The notes under the pieces: model-generated | What the model saw: the letters and a program-made list of their open reading frames with translations, nothing else | Told to the model about the DNA's origin: nothing | Database searches by the model: none | NCBI RefSeq assembly: GCF_016458305.1 | Contig: NZ_JAEMHL010000001.1 | Span: forward strand, 496,001 to 560,000 | Origin: Geomonas anaerohicana | GTDB lineage: Bacteria > Desulfobacterota > Desulfuromonadia > Geobacterales > Geobacteraceae | Direction: 5' to 3' | DNA: 64,000 nt | Shown: positions 33,535 through 42,086 of the stretch, piece after piece | How the letters are laid out: each line of letters starts with the position of its first letter | Numbering within the stretch: the stretch's first letter is position 1 | Program-made: the position numbers and the translations under genes

Positions 33535-34797
33535 TCAATGAAGCTGTAGCACCTTAGCTGTTCCCTCCTTCATTAACCGCTCAAGTTCGCCAGCAATGGT
33601 CTGCAAGGGCCTGCGCAGATCTTCAACGTCAGTCGCATCGTAGTGCCGCCCGGAAATCGTGCTGTCCACGTGGTTGGTGAGCCTGTCCGCGTCCTCGAAA
33701 ATTTTCAACCGCCGAGCCGTGGTTATAAAGGTCCGGCGCAGGCCGTGCACGGTGATGTTCAGCCCGGTGTTGAGCTTAAGCGCTGTAGCCATGAGCCTGA
33801 CGTGCCCGGTCTTGTTGGTGCTGTAGCGAACCGTCTTCACCGCCGGGAATACAAAAGGACAACCCTCCTCGCGTTGCGCAAGCCTCCGTTCCAGGATCTC
33901 CAGCGACTGGCGGCAGAGCGGAGCATACAAAGGCCTGCGGTTTTTGGTGTCGGGTATGGTCAGGGTCAGCCGGTCCAGGTTGACGTACTCCCATCGCAGG
34001 GTGGCAGCCTCCTGGCTCCTCAGGCCATGGTAGAGGCAGAACAGGTAGCAGTCCCGGATGTTCTCGTTGAACTTCTGGATCCCCTGGTAGAAGATGCCGA
34101 ACTCCTTCCCCTCCAGTCGCTCGGTCCTCGCCTGGATCTTCTTCATGTGCTTGCCGAACCGCAGCACGGCCAGCGGATTAGTGGCGACGACACCCGGGTA
34201 TTTCACCCGTGCATAATTGATGATCGCCGCAAGCATGACAAATGCGTTTCTGGCGCCGTAGGGGCCATGGCCGATTTCCGCTTGCCGGTAACGGTCAATG
34301 ACCACCTCTGGTGTCAGTTTCCCGATCTCGGCGAGGGGGAGGGAGAGCCAGGTTTCGAAGTGGCGGGTGACGATGTTGGTGTACCCCCTGACGGTTGATG
34401 GTTTGTAGCTGTTCCCTTCCGCAGTCTTCTTCTCCAAAAAGTATGCCTCCAGCATTTGCGCCAGGGTGACATCCGACCCGTGCATTTTGGTCTGCCCCCG
34501 CTTGATCTCGAGGCGCACGCCGGGGACAAACCCCTTGTCGCGGTCGTCATACCCCTGGATCTCCTTGCGCGCCTGTTCCAGTGTGATCTCTCCGAACCGC
34601 CCCAGCGTCTTGCGCACGCTGCGGTATCCGGTCTTCGAGCCCGCATCGCGGATGTCGACCTTCACGAAGAAGGTCTTGGACGAGTTGCCCACCCTCAACC
34701 CCAGGCCGCGTGTCTCGGTGTCGAAGTAATCCACCCGCTCCCCGGGAGGGGCTGCCAGCTTTTCCAGCGTCGACTTGGTAAACTTGATCTTTGGCAT
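33535..34797 (-). CDS. Tyrosine recombinase (integrase) of the element
   Basis: About 420 residues. The N-terminal arm-binding domain (KIKFTKSTLEKLAAPPGERVDYFDTETRGLGLRV, DUF4102-like) is typical of P4-type island integrases. The core-binding region is at about 115-215. The catalytic residues are visible: Arg in YHGLRSQEAATLRW, HxxR in HGLRRTF, and the His/Tyr pair in NHVDSTISGRHYD. I chose the ATG at 34797; GTG codons at 34803 and 34806 would add 2-3 residues. It lies about 200 bases inside the right att site, facing inward, as expected for an enzyme that integrates into a gene's 3' end. Confidence 0.93.
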   Translation of the reverse strand: MPKIKFTKSTLEKLAAPPGERVDYFDTETRGLGLRVGNSSKTFFVKVDIRDAGSKTGYRSVRKTLGRFGEITLEQARKEIQGYDDRDKGFVPGVRLEIKRGQTKMHGSDVTLAQMLEAYFLEKKTAEGNSYKPSTVRGYTNIVTRHFETWLSLPLAEIGKLTPEVVIDRYRQAEIGHGPYGARNAFVMLAAIINYARVKYPGVVATNPLAVLRFGKHMKKIQARTERLEGKEFGIFYQGIQKFNENIRDCYLFCLYHGLRSQEAATLRWEYVNLDRLTLTIPDTKNRRPLYAPLCRQSLEILERRLAQREEGCPFVFPAVKTVRYSTNKTGHVRLMATALKLNTGLNITVHGLRRTFITTARRLKIFEDADRLTNHVDSTISGRHYDATDVEDLRRPLQTIAGELERLMKEGTAKVLQLH

Positions 34798-34820
34798 TGG
34801 CACCACAATTAGAATATTTT

Positions 34821-34870
34821 TATCGTACCCAGGCCTAAAAAAAGGGGGGCTGGGTACGATATGGGTACGA
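34821..34870. repeat. Integrase arm-type repeats, right end
   Basis: TATCGTACCCA (34821-34831) is an inverted copy of the unit, followed by TGGGTACGATATGGGTACGA (34851-34870), identical to 23591-23610. The inverted copy lies in the integrase promoter region, so binding there could autoregulate int. Confidence 0.7.
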
Positions 34871-34878
34871 AGATCAGT

Positions 34879-34914
34879 AAAAAACCCGCTAAATCTGGCT
34901 TACAGATTAGCGGG
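34879..34914 (-). terminator. Rho-independent terminator downstream of the sigma-54 activator gene
   Basis: Read on the minus strand: stem CCCGCTAATCT/AGATTTAGCGGG (arms 34904-34914 and 34885-34896, one bulge), followed by a run of six Us (34879-34884). It lies inside the element just past att, so the island supplies the terminator for the gene whose end it occupies. Confidence 0.75.
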
Positions 34915-34991
34915 TCTTTATGGCGGTGTCAACTTCTAAGTAATTGTTTTTTATTGATAAATATCCTTGTTTAACACTCCTTTAAAAGGGG

Positions 34992-37778
34992 TCAAATCTT
35001 CACCGTCTTGTAAAGGAAGTTTTTGAACCGGAAGAACCGCTTCCTCTCTTCCTCATCCTCCTGCGGGGAGCCGGTGACGGCTTTCAGGTGCCGGGCGACT
35101 TCGGGCATGCTCTTGCCGGCAACACTCCGGCTTCTCTCCACGACCAGCCGCACCACGTCCTTCGAGATCCTGCTCTGCGAGTACGGCTCGTACACGGCTT
35201 CCCAGAAGTCCTTCCCAGCTTCGATGTCGCTAAGGATGTCGCTGGCCACTTCCTCGGCCAGCAACTCAAAGGCCGGGACCACCTGCTCGCGCGAACCATC
35301 CCTGATGGCCTTCCGGATGTCCTCGCCGGTCACCATCTTCCCGGTCCTGAAGAACAGGGCGCGCAAGAGGATACTCCTCAGCTCTCGGATGTTCCCCTTG
35401 TAGTTATGGCCCACCAGCGCTTCCTTGGCGTCTTTGGAAAGGCTCGGTTCGTCGTCGCGGCCGGCTTCCTCGGTGCTTCTGTAGGTACGGTAAAGCTTGC
35501 CCAGGAAGTGGGTGGAAAGGTCGGGGATGTCTTCGCGGCGCTCGTTCAGGGACGGCACCACAACGGAGAGCTCGGTGAGACGGTGGTACAGGTCTTCACG
35601 GAAGTTGCCGAGGGCGATCTCCTTTCTCAGGTCCTTGTTGGTGGCGGCCACCAGTAGCACACGGCTGATCCTCTCCCGGTTCTCACCGAGACGGACGAAC
35701 CCGCCGTTGTCCAGGAAGCGCAGCAGCTGTACCTGGGTCTTCGGGTCGGCATCGCCAATCTCGTCCAGGAAGACGATGCCGCCGGAGGCTTCCTCCAGGA
35801 TCCCTTTCCTGTCGCTGTAGGCGCCGGTGAAGGCGCCCTTGATGTGCCCGAAGAGCTCGGAGTAGGTGAGATCCCCGCTGTAGGCGGCGATGTTGGTCTT
35901 CTTGACCGGCAACTCGCCGTCGGGGTTGATCTGCTGCCGGTACAACTCGTTCAGCTTGTTGTACAGGTTGTTGAAGAAGAACTCCTTCCCCGCGCCGGTA
36001 GGGCCGAGCACCAGGATGGAGGGGAGGCCGATGGTGGCTTCCTGCAGCACGTGCCGGCTCCAGAGGGCGATCCGGTTGGAGAGCGGCTGCGACACGGTGT
36101 TGATGAAGGCAACGATCTCCTGGGCCTTGCGGCTGTTGCCGATGATGTTGCCTAGACGATAGGAGGAGACCTTCGGGTCTTTGTAGGCGATGTCGCTTTG
36201 CAGCTTGTTCACCTCGGACTGCAGCCGCTCGATACGCTGGATGTCGGAGATATGCCGCGAGGTGAGGCGGTCGATGATCTGAAGGATGCGCTTGTGCTCT
36301 TCGGTGAAGTACGCGTCCTGAAGCGAGTTGAGGCAGATGACGGCAATGACCTCGTCGTCGCTGATCACCGGCACGGCCATCTCGCTCTTGATCAGCTCGT
36401 TCATGGGGCGATGAAAGCCTTCGTGCTGCGTGGTGTCCGCGACCTGCCCGATGATCTTGGGTTCCTTGGTCCAAGCCACGTAGCCGGTGAGACTGCGCTC
36501 CTGCGGCGGAAGATCGCTGCCGCCGATCTTGAAAGGGGGAATCTTCTTCTTCAACCATTCCTTGTTCTTGGCGCCGACGATGGTCCCCTCCTCGTTCTCG
36601 ACGACCAGGTACTTCTCCCCTTCGCGCTCCTGCACGATGGCGATGCTGCCGGTATCGGCGCCAATCAGCTCGGTCGCCTTGGAGAGCACCTTGGTCAGGA
36701 AGGGGTGCAGCCCCTCGTTGCGTTCCTGAAGCAGGTCGGAGATTTCGGAGAGGACCTTGATTTCGAGGTGCTCCCCACCGACTTCGTTGATGACCCGTTC
36801 CACCATCTCGGCGTGGGTCTGCAGCAGCCCTTCCTCGAACTCGGAGAAGCTGGCGAGTTGACGGGTGAAGTAGTTGATCAGGCAGATGAGCCGCCGCGTG
36901 CCCGGCTCGATGCGTGGCACCATGTACAGCGTTCTCAGCCCCATCTCCTCGGTAAGCGCCCGGCGCTGGATGGTCTGGTCCTGGAGGTCGGCGATGAAGA
37001 GCGGCTTCAGGAGCTGGTCGTCGGTTACTACCCCAGCCTCGTTGACGTAGCGCGACACCAGCGAGGTGCCGTGTTTCAGGTCTATGCTGCCGACGTTGTC
37101 GTAGCGGGCTTTGAGGTCCGCGTCTTCTGCGTGGCTCGCCAGCACCTCCATGCCGCCGCGCGCCGGAACCAGGACCGAGGCGAGGGTCAGCCCATCGATC
37201 AGGTTGACTGCAGAGCGCACCATGAAACCAGCCGCCTCTCTTCTCTTGTAGACCTCGACGCGGCGCGCCAGCAACAGTTGCTGGTGGTACTTGCGGGCCT
37301 GGTCCACCCGCTCACCTGCTCTGGCCAGGAACGGCACCAACATCTCGATCCGATCGCGGGACAGGAGCTGACCGTCCACGCAGACCACGCCGATCGACTT
37401 GCCGTCGTTGGTTATCGGGAGCATGGTGGTGCCGTCGATGCTGAAGCGGCGGGAAAAGTCCTGGTCCAGTGGGAGGCCACTCTCGGCCGGGCGCAGGAAT
37501 TGGGAAGGCATCTGGGTGACGAAGGTATTGGAAACGCCGGCTTCGGCCGAGATGATAGGGAAGGTCGCCTGGCGGATCTCGTCGGCGAAGCTGCCGCAGA
37601 CGAAGGCGCAGGAAAGCGCGCCGCGGGTCAGGTCTTCGAGGTAGATGCGCACCCGTTCCTGGTCCGAGACCAGTCGCGCTCCTTCACCGACCAGGTGCAG
37701 CGTTTCGTCGAGGTTCTCTTTGCCGAAGGAGGCGATGCGGTCGCCTAGCGTCTTGAGTTGCGGCTCTGTAACGGACAT
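34992..37778 (-). CDS. GAF-domain sigma-54-dependent activator (island integration target)
   Basis: 928 residues from the ATG at 37778 (AGGGGAG upstream; the longer frame adds 9). Three GAF-like regions (about 40-170, 185-340 and 355-530) are followed by a short coiled coil and a sigma-54 AAA+ domain (about 560-800): Walker A GPTGAGKE, sigma-54 contact loop GAFTGA, Walker B GGIVFLDEIGD. The AAA+ domain has an insertion between Walker A and the GAFTGA loop (NKLNELYRQQINPDGELPVKKTN). The C-terminus lacks an obvious Fis HTH; a possible short HTH is GKSMPEVARHLKAV. It is the last gene of an operon with the unrecognised protein at 37994 and a metallo-hydrolase. Its target promoters are unknown. 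Confidence 0.9.
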   Translation of the reverse strand: MSVTEPQLKTLGDRIASFGKENLDETLHLVGEGARLVSDQERVRIYLEDLTRGALSCAFVCGSFADEIRQATFPIISAEAGVSNTFVTQMPSQFLRPAESGLPLDQDFSRRFSIDGTTMLPITNDGKSIGVVCVDGQLLSRDRIEMLVPFLARAGERVDQARKYHQQLLLARRVEVYKRREAAGFMVRSAVNLIDGLTLASVLVPARGGMEVLASHAEDADLKARYDNVGSIDLKHGTSLVSRYVNEAGVVTDDQLLKPLFIADLQDQTIQRRALTEEMGLRTLYMVPRIEPGTRRLICLINYFTRQLASFSEFEEGLLQTHAEMVERVINEVGGEHLEIKVLSEISDLLQERNEGLHPFLTKVLSKATELIGADTGSIAIVQEREGEKYLVVENEEGTIVGAKNKEWLKKKIPPFKIGGSDLPPQERSLTGYVAWTKEPKIIGQVADTTQHEGFHRPMNELIKSEMAVPVISDDEVIAVICLNSLQDAYFTEEHKRILQIIDRLTSRHISDIQRIERLQSEVNKLQSDIAYKDPKVSSYRLGNIIGNSRKAQEIVAFINTVSQPLSNRIALWSRHVLQEATIGLPSILVLGPTGAGKEFFFNNLYNKLNELYRQQINPDGELPVKKTNIAAYSGDLTYSELFGHIKGAFTGAYSDRKGILEEASGGIVFLDEIGDADPKTQVQLLRFLDNGGFVRLGENRERISRVLLVAATNKDLRKEIALGNFREDLYHRLTELSVVVPSLNERREDIPDLSTHFLGKLYRTYRSTEEAGRDDEPSLSKDAKEALVGHNYKGNIRELRSILLRALFFRTGKMVTGEDIRKAIRDGSREQVVPAFELLAEEVASDILSDIEAGKDFWEAVYEPYSQSRISKDVVRLVVERSRSVAGKSMPEVARHLKAVTGSPQEDEEERKRFFRFKNFLYKTVKI
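34994..35022. repeat. Right attachment site (att), inside the 3' end of the sigma-54 activator gene
   Basis: Direct copy of 23526-23554 (one mismatch in 29). On the minus strand it encodes the final residues NFLYKTVKI; the activator stop codon occupies 34992-34994. The crossover keeps the gene intact, a common strategy of islands that target 3' gene ends. Confidence 0.85.
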
Positions 37779-37850
37779 GTGCTCCCCTGAGTACAAAAAA
37801 TACACACTGTGCGACAGTAGTGGAAATGGCGGCGGGTGTCAAGGGTGCAA

Positions 37851-37913
37851 GGGAGTGATGGGAGTGATGGGAGTGATGGGAGTGATGGGAGTGATGGGAG
37901 TGATGGGAGTGAT
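37851..37913. repeat. Tandem repeat, seven perfect 9-bp units
   Basis: GGGAGTGAT repeated exactly seven times, between the activator start and the upstream gene. Related degenerate units (TGGGAxTxA) occur at 23380-23460. Perfect identity suggests recent slippage. Confidence 0.95.
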
Positions 37914-37993
37914 GGGGGCGCCACAGCTGGCGGTAGGGCGGTGGCAGGAGATGAGGGGGGGGTAGGGGCAAATAATCATTCGCCCCCTGCCGT

Positions 37994-39838
37994 TTAGTTG
38001 AACCCTTTCCTGATCTGGTACAGCTCCTCCAGGTTCAGGCCGTTGAGCTCGAAGAATTCGCGCTCGAGTTCCTCGACGTAGAAGCGGTCCAGACCCGAGT
38101 TCTCCAGGAAGTCCTCACGCAGCGAGGAGTTCTTCTCGAGGATGATCTGTGGCAGCAGGTTGTGGATGTAGACCGCCTCTTTCTTGATGGTGAGGATGGC
38201 CTCGTGGAACAGGTGGTCCGGGATCTCTTCGTCGATGAGCTTCTTGTTGAGCAGTTCCTCGGTGAGCTCCTTCTTGAGCGCGTCCTGGTCCGCCTTGGTG
38301 GCGTATTTCGAGTAGAAGTTGCGGATGCGGTCCTTGACGTGCTCAAGCAGGGTGAGGTGCAGCCGCTCGTCGCTGTCGATGCGCACCAACTGCTCCAGGA
38401 GCGCGGTCGTCGTAAGCCGGTTCTCTTCGATGAGTTTCAGTCCCGAGGCCAGGTGGCTCACCTTCTTGCGGCCGTAGATTCCCAGGTACTTGTCCTCGAA
38501 GATGCCGGAGAGGAAGAGCTTGGTGAATAGCTGCGGGGCCAGCATGTCGAAGGCGTGCTTGTTGCCCAAAAGGCTTCGGATCATCTCCTCCGAGATCCTG
38601 ACGTTCTCCATGAAGGCAAGCTGGTTGATTGCAGAGGAGGTGGCGTCGTAGCGGTCGAAGTAGGTGATGATGTAGGAGTACCCCTCCAGAATCGATATGT
38701 CGGCGCCGTCGCGGATCTTCTCGTCGCAGGCCTTGCTGGCGTCGAGCAGCATCTCTTCGAAGGCATGGTCGCGGTTCTCCGCCGCCTGCTTTTTGGCGAA
38801 GAGAAGCTTCAGCATGTCCTCAGGCTCGATGGTGCTCTCGATGTGACGTTCTGAGAGGAACATCCCTTCCAGGATCTGCCTGGTTTCGGAGATGTAGTTG
38901 CTCTCCTCGAGGTCGACCAGTTTCTTGTCCTTCTTGAGCATCTCGTCCAGCGTATAGAAGAGCGCTCCCGGGATCTTGTTGCGCACCGACAGCGTCTTCA
39001 GGCGAGTCAGGCGCGCGTTCTCCAGCTTGTTGATCTCGCCCTTTCGGTTGCAGGCGATCAGGATGTTCTTGTACTCGTCGACGATGCGCCGGTTGTCCGG
39101 ATGCTTGTACATCACGTCGATGCGGATGCGTTCCTGCTGGTAACGGTCGATGCCGTAGCGCTCGGCCAGCATGGCCAGCGACTGGAACTCGGCATCGGTT
39201 ATCTTCTTGTTGTTGAAGTAGAGCGACTTGAAGGCCTCGCTGTACTCGCGGTGCCGGATGTTGATCAGCTTGAACAGGAAGAGGTGGGCGCTAGGATCGT
39301 CGACGATGTCCAGGATCTCCTGGATGATCAGGTTGTCCTGTTCCTCCCCGACCGCGCCAGAGCGCTTGAGCGCCTTGCCCAGCACCCTGAGGATCCGCTC
39401 CTGCTGGTCGTGCATGGGACCGCTGAAGTCGGCACCGGTGAGGGCGAAGAAGTAGTTGAAGATGGCGTTGCCGTCGAAGAAGATCTTGTCGTAGCTGACG
39501 TATCCTTCGGTGCGGTCGCTGAACCTCAGTGTCCCGCTTCTGTGGTCGTAGTGGGTGCCGTAGATGATGAGGCGGTTGGAGACCTCTTCCTTGGCCAGGT
39601 CGGCGATGGGCTGGTCCACGCCGAACATGTACTCGCAGAAGGAACCGCCGTTGCCCCGGTGGCTGATACCGTTCTTGGCGATGATGAATTCGTTGCCCGG
39701 AGAGAAGAAGCGGATCTCGTCGGGATCGGAGGGGTCGGTGTTGAAGAAATAACGGTTGTACGCCTCGCTGCCCGCCGTGATGGCGTAGAACTCGATCTGG
39801 TCGTTTGCATAGCCGTGCAGCCGAATGTCTCTGAACAT
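37994..39838 (-). CDS. Large conserved cytoplasmic protein of unknown function
   Basis: 614 residues with no signal peptide or membrane helix. The first 150 residues look beta-rich and globular (DIRLHGYANDQIEFYAITAGSEAYNRYFF; RLIIYGTHYDHRSGTLRFSDRTEGYVSYDKIFFDG). The rest is mostly helical and strongly charged (for example LNKLENARL, KKELTEELLNKKLIDEEIPDH). I do not recognise a catalytic motif. From memory it resembles a delta-proteobacterial uncharacterised family, but I cannot verify this. It sits between the metallo-hydrolase and the GAF/sigma-54 activator, same strand, 37 bases after the former, so the three probably work together. Confidence 0.8.
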   Translation of the reverse strand: MFRDIRLHGYANDQIEFYAITAGSEAYNRYFFNTDPSDPDEIRFFSPGNEFIIAKNGISHRGNGGSFCEYMFGVDQPIADLAKEEVSNRLIIYGTHYDHRSGTLRFSDRTEGYVSYDKIFFDGNAIFNYFFALTGADFSGPMHDQQERILRVLGKALKRSGAVGEEQDNLIIQEILDIVDDPSAHLFLFKLINIRHREYSEAFKSLYFNNKKITDAEFQSLAMLAERYGIDRYQQERIRIDVMYKHPDNRRIVDEYKNILIACNRKGEINKLENARLTRLKTLSVRNKIPGALFYTLDEMLKKDKKLVDLEESNYISETRQILEGMFLSERHIESTIEPEDMLKLLFAKKQAAENRDHAFEEMLLDASKACDEKIRDGADISILEGYSYIITYFDRYDATSSAINQLAFMENVRISEEMIRSLLGNKHAFDMLAPQLFTKLFLSGIFEDKYLGIYGRKKVSHLASGLKLIEENRLTTTALLEQLVRIDSDERLHLTLLEHVKDRIRNFYSKYATKADQDALKKELTEELLNKKLIDEEIPDHLFHEAILTIKKEAVYIHNLLPQIILEKNSSLREDFLENSGLDRFYVEELEREFFELNGLNLEELYQIRKGFN

Positions 39839-39875
39839 CAGTTCCGTCCGTTTCTCAGGTTCATTTGGTTCGTCT

Positions 39876-40631
39876 TCAAAGCTCGACCGTCATGCCGTCG
39901 TAGGCGAATTCAACACCCTGGGGGAGTCGCGCCGCGTCGCTGTGGTGCACCTCGTGGGTCAGGTGGGTCAGCACGGTGCGTCGGGGTTTCAGGATTTCCG
40001 ACATCTTGAGCGCACCCTCCACGTTGAAGTGATTGGGGTGCGGGGAAAAACGCAGGCCATCGATGATCATCAGGTCCAGTCCCTGTAACAGGGCCAGCGA
40101 CTCTTCCGGGATCTCGCTGCAGTCGGTGAGGTAGGCAGCGTTGTCGAACCGGTAGCCGGTGGCCAGGAAGGAACCATGCCGGATCGGCACCGGCGTCACG
40201 CGGCAGCCGAACAGGTCAAAGGGATCCGCAACCGGGAAAGCCTCCAGCAGCGGCCAGTACCCCTCGGAGTGCAGCCCCTCGAAGATGTACGAGAAGTTGG
40301 TGCGAACCTGGTCGATAGTCTCCTGGCTGGCGTAACACGGGATCACCCTGCGGTGGATGAAGTGAAAGCCGCGCAAGTCATCGATGCCATGGATGTGGTC
40401 GGCGTGGGTGTGGGTGAGCAGAACGGCGTCGATCTGCGGAATCCCTTCCCGCAGCGCCTGCATCCTCAAGTCGGTCGAGGTATCGACGAGGATGCGTTGG
40501 CCGCCGGATTCGACCAGGATGGAGGCACGTGTTCTCTTGTCGCGCGGGTCAGAGGAACCGCAGACCTGGCAGTGGCAGCCGACCATGGGGACCCCGGTCG
40601 AGGTACCAGAGCCGAGGATGGTAATTTTCAT
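39876..40631 (-). CDS. Metallo-beta-lactamase-fold hydrolase, PhnP-like
   Basis: 251 residues from the ATG at 40631, with GAGGTG 7 bases upstream (a GTG at 40640 adds 3). Metal-binding THTHADHIHG (HxHxDH, about 75-84), Asp in LMIIDGL and His in LTHLTHEVHH. The N-terminal GSGTSTGVPMVGCHCQVCGSSDPRDKRTR, with a Cys cluster that binds a structural zinc, is characteristic of the PhnP/cyclic-phosphodiesterase branch. Likely reaction: hydrolysis of a phosphodiester, possibly a cyclic phosphate. First gene of the operon with 37994 and 34992; no phn genes are nearby, so a phosphonate role is not supported. Confidence 0.88.
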   Translation of the reverse strand: MKITILGSGTSTGVPMVGCHCQVCGSSDPRDKRTRASILVESGGQRILVDTSTDLRMQALREGIPQIDAVLLTHTHADHIHGIDDLRGFHFIHRRVIPCYASQETIDQVRTNFSYIFEGLHSEGYWPLLEAFPVADPFDLFGCRVTPVPIRHGSFLATGYRFDNAAYLTDCSEIPEESLALLQGLDLMIIDGLRFSPHPNHFNVEGALKMSEILKPRRTVLTHLTHEVHHSDAARLPQGVEFAYDGMTVEL

Positions 40632-40789
40632 GTGTCGCACCTCGGAATGCGGCTAAAGTACCATGATCCTTTGAGTGAGGCAAGGGGTTTATCCCTTGCC
40701 TAGTGCGGGTTTTACGGCTATTATCTGAACCTGTTGCGGCCGGTGTTTTCTAATGATGGTCGTTGCAAAAACTCAAGCAGAGGTTCTTC

Positions 40790-41812
40790 ATGCGTGTCGG
40801 CATCATCGCCCCCAACTACTATCCCGCGGAAACCGGCAACGCCGTCACAGTAAGGCGCATCGAAGGGCAGCTCAGGCTCTTGGGGTGCGAGGTGCGGGTT
40901 TTCCCGGTGGGGCGGCTGGCGGGCGAGCGTCTGCAGGCCGAAGTCGAGGAGTTCGCGCCGCAACTGTTGCATGCCTTTCATGCCTATCACGGGGGCAGGG
41001 TGGCGCACGCGCTGTCCAAGTCCCTTGGCGTCCCCTACCTGATTACCCTGACGGGAACCGACATCTACCAGGCGCTGAGCGATCAGCGCGGCCTGGAGAT
41101 GCACGGCGCGCTGCGCCACGCCTCGCGGCTGGTCGCCTTTCACGCGTGCGTCAAGAAGCGTCTGGGTGAGCATCTGCCGAGTCTCGAAGAGCGGACCGTC
41201 CTGATCCACCAAGGGGTGGAGCTCCCGGCGGAATACGCTCCCCTGGCGGGCGTGGAGGCACGGGATGAATTTGTTTTCCTGCTCCCCGCCGGCCTGCGCC
41301 CGGTGAAGAATGTGATGTTCCCGCTGGCCCCATTGGCGGAACTGCATGCCCGCTACCCCCAGGTGCGGCTGGAACTGGCCGGTCCGGTGCTCGAGCCGGC
41401 GTATGCTGCGGAGGTAATGGAAGCGTTGGAGCAGTATCCTTTTGCACGTTATCTGGGTGTCGTCGCCCACGATGTCATGGGAGATCTGTACCGGCGGGTC
41501 GATGTGGTACTGAATACATCCGTTACTGAGGGGGGCATGGCCAACACGGTCCTCGAGGCCCTTTCCTATGCCAAGCCGGTCCTGGTTTCCGACATTGAGG
41601 GGAACCGTTCCATCATTAAAGACGGTGTCGCCGGTCTGGTGTACCATGATGCCGCCGATTTCTGCCGCAAGGCCGAGCACCTGGTGACCGACGCGCAGTT
41701 GCGCGACCGGCTGGGGAAAAACGGCAGGTGTCTCGTGCGTGACAGCTGTTGTCCTGAGAAAGAAGCCGGCGCCTACCTGGCCCTCTACCGCGACATCCTA
41801 GCTGCTGCGTAG
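40790..41812 (+). CDS. Glycosyltransferase family 4-type protein
   Basis: 340 residues from the ATG at 40790 (AGAGG upstream). GT-B fold: N-terminal MRVGIIAPNYYPAETGNAVTVRRIEGQLRLLG with the Gly-rich acceptor loop, C-terminal donor domain with LPAGLRPVKNVMFPLAPLAEL and NTSVTEGGMANTVLEALSYAKPVLVSDIEGNRSII (the E-x7-E nucleotide-sugar motif). It would add a sugar to a cell-surface glycan or a small molecule. It stands alone between the divergent metallo-hydrolase and the carboxylase operon, so the acceptor is unknown. Confidence 0.9.
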   Translation: MRVGIIAPNYYPAETGNAVTVRRIEGQLRLLGCEVRVFPVGRLAGERLQAEVEEFAPQLLHAFHAYHGGRVAHALSKSLGVPYLITLTGTDIYQALSDQRGLEMHGALRHASRLVAFHACVKKRLGEHLPSLEERTVLIHQGVELPAEYAPLAGVEARDEFVFLLPAGLRPVKNVMFPLAPLAELHARYPQVRLELAGPVLEPAYAAEVMEALEQYPFARYLGVVAHDVMGDLYRRVDVVLNTSVTEGGMANTVLEALSYAKPVLVSDIEGNRSIIKDGVAGLVYHDAADFCRKAEHLVTDAQLRDRLGKNGRCLVRDSCCPEKEAGAYLALYRDILAAA

Positions 41813-42086
41813 CTGCCCAGTGCCACGCGCGCCCGTCCCCCTATAAGCACGCTCAGTTTTTGTCCACCCAGCGATCCCCGTCCACCGGGTCCACCGCGTC
41901 CACTTTTGTCCATGTCGTCCACCTGACGCTGCCCCTCGGCCGCCGTCGGTGCCCCATTGCCGTAGACTGTCCCACCCCCTCGGCCGCCGTCTCCCCCCCA
42001 CTGCCCTCCCCACCTTAAAATAGACATTAACTCTTGCCAATGAGCCTCCTTCCCGTACACTATCCCTTCGTGGAAAGGGGGGAGAT
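41813..42086. other. Intergenic stretch with low-complexity repeats
   Basis: 274 bases before the carboxylase operon. It contains several GTCCAC units (about 41865-41930, spaced about 9 bases) and a direct repeat CCCCTCGGCCGCCGTC (near 41933 and 41974). No gene or clear promoter seen. Confidence 0.6.

Noticed and set aside
36198-37748. 516-residue plus-strand frame opposite the sigma-54 activator
   Set aside because: Antisense shadow without motifs.
37851-37913. Regularly spaced repeat considered as CRISPR
   Set aside because: Units are 9 bp, contiguous and have no spacers; it is a minisatellite.
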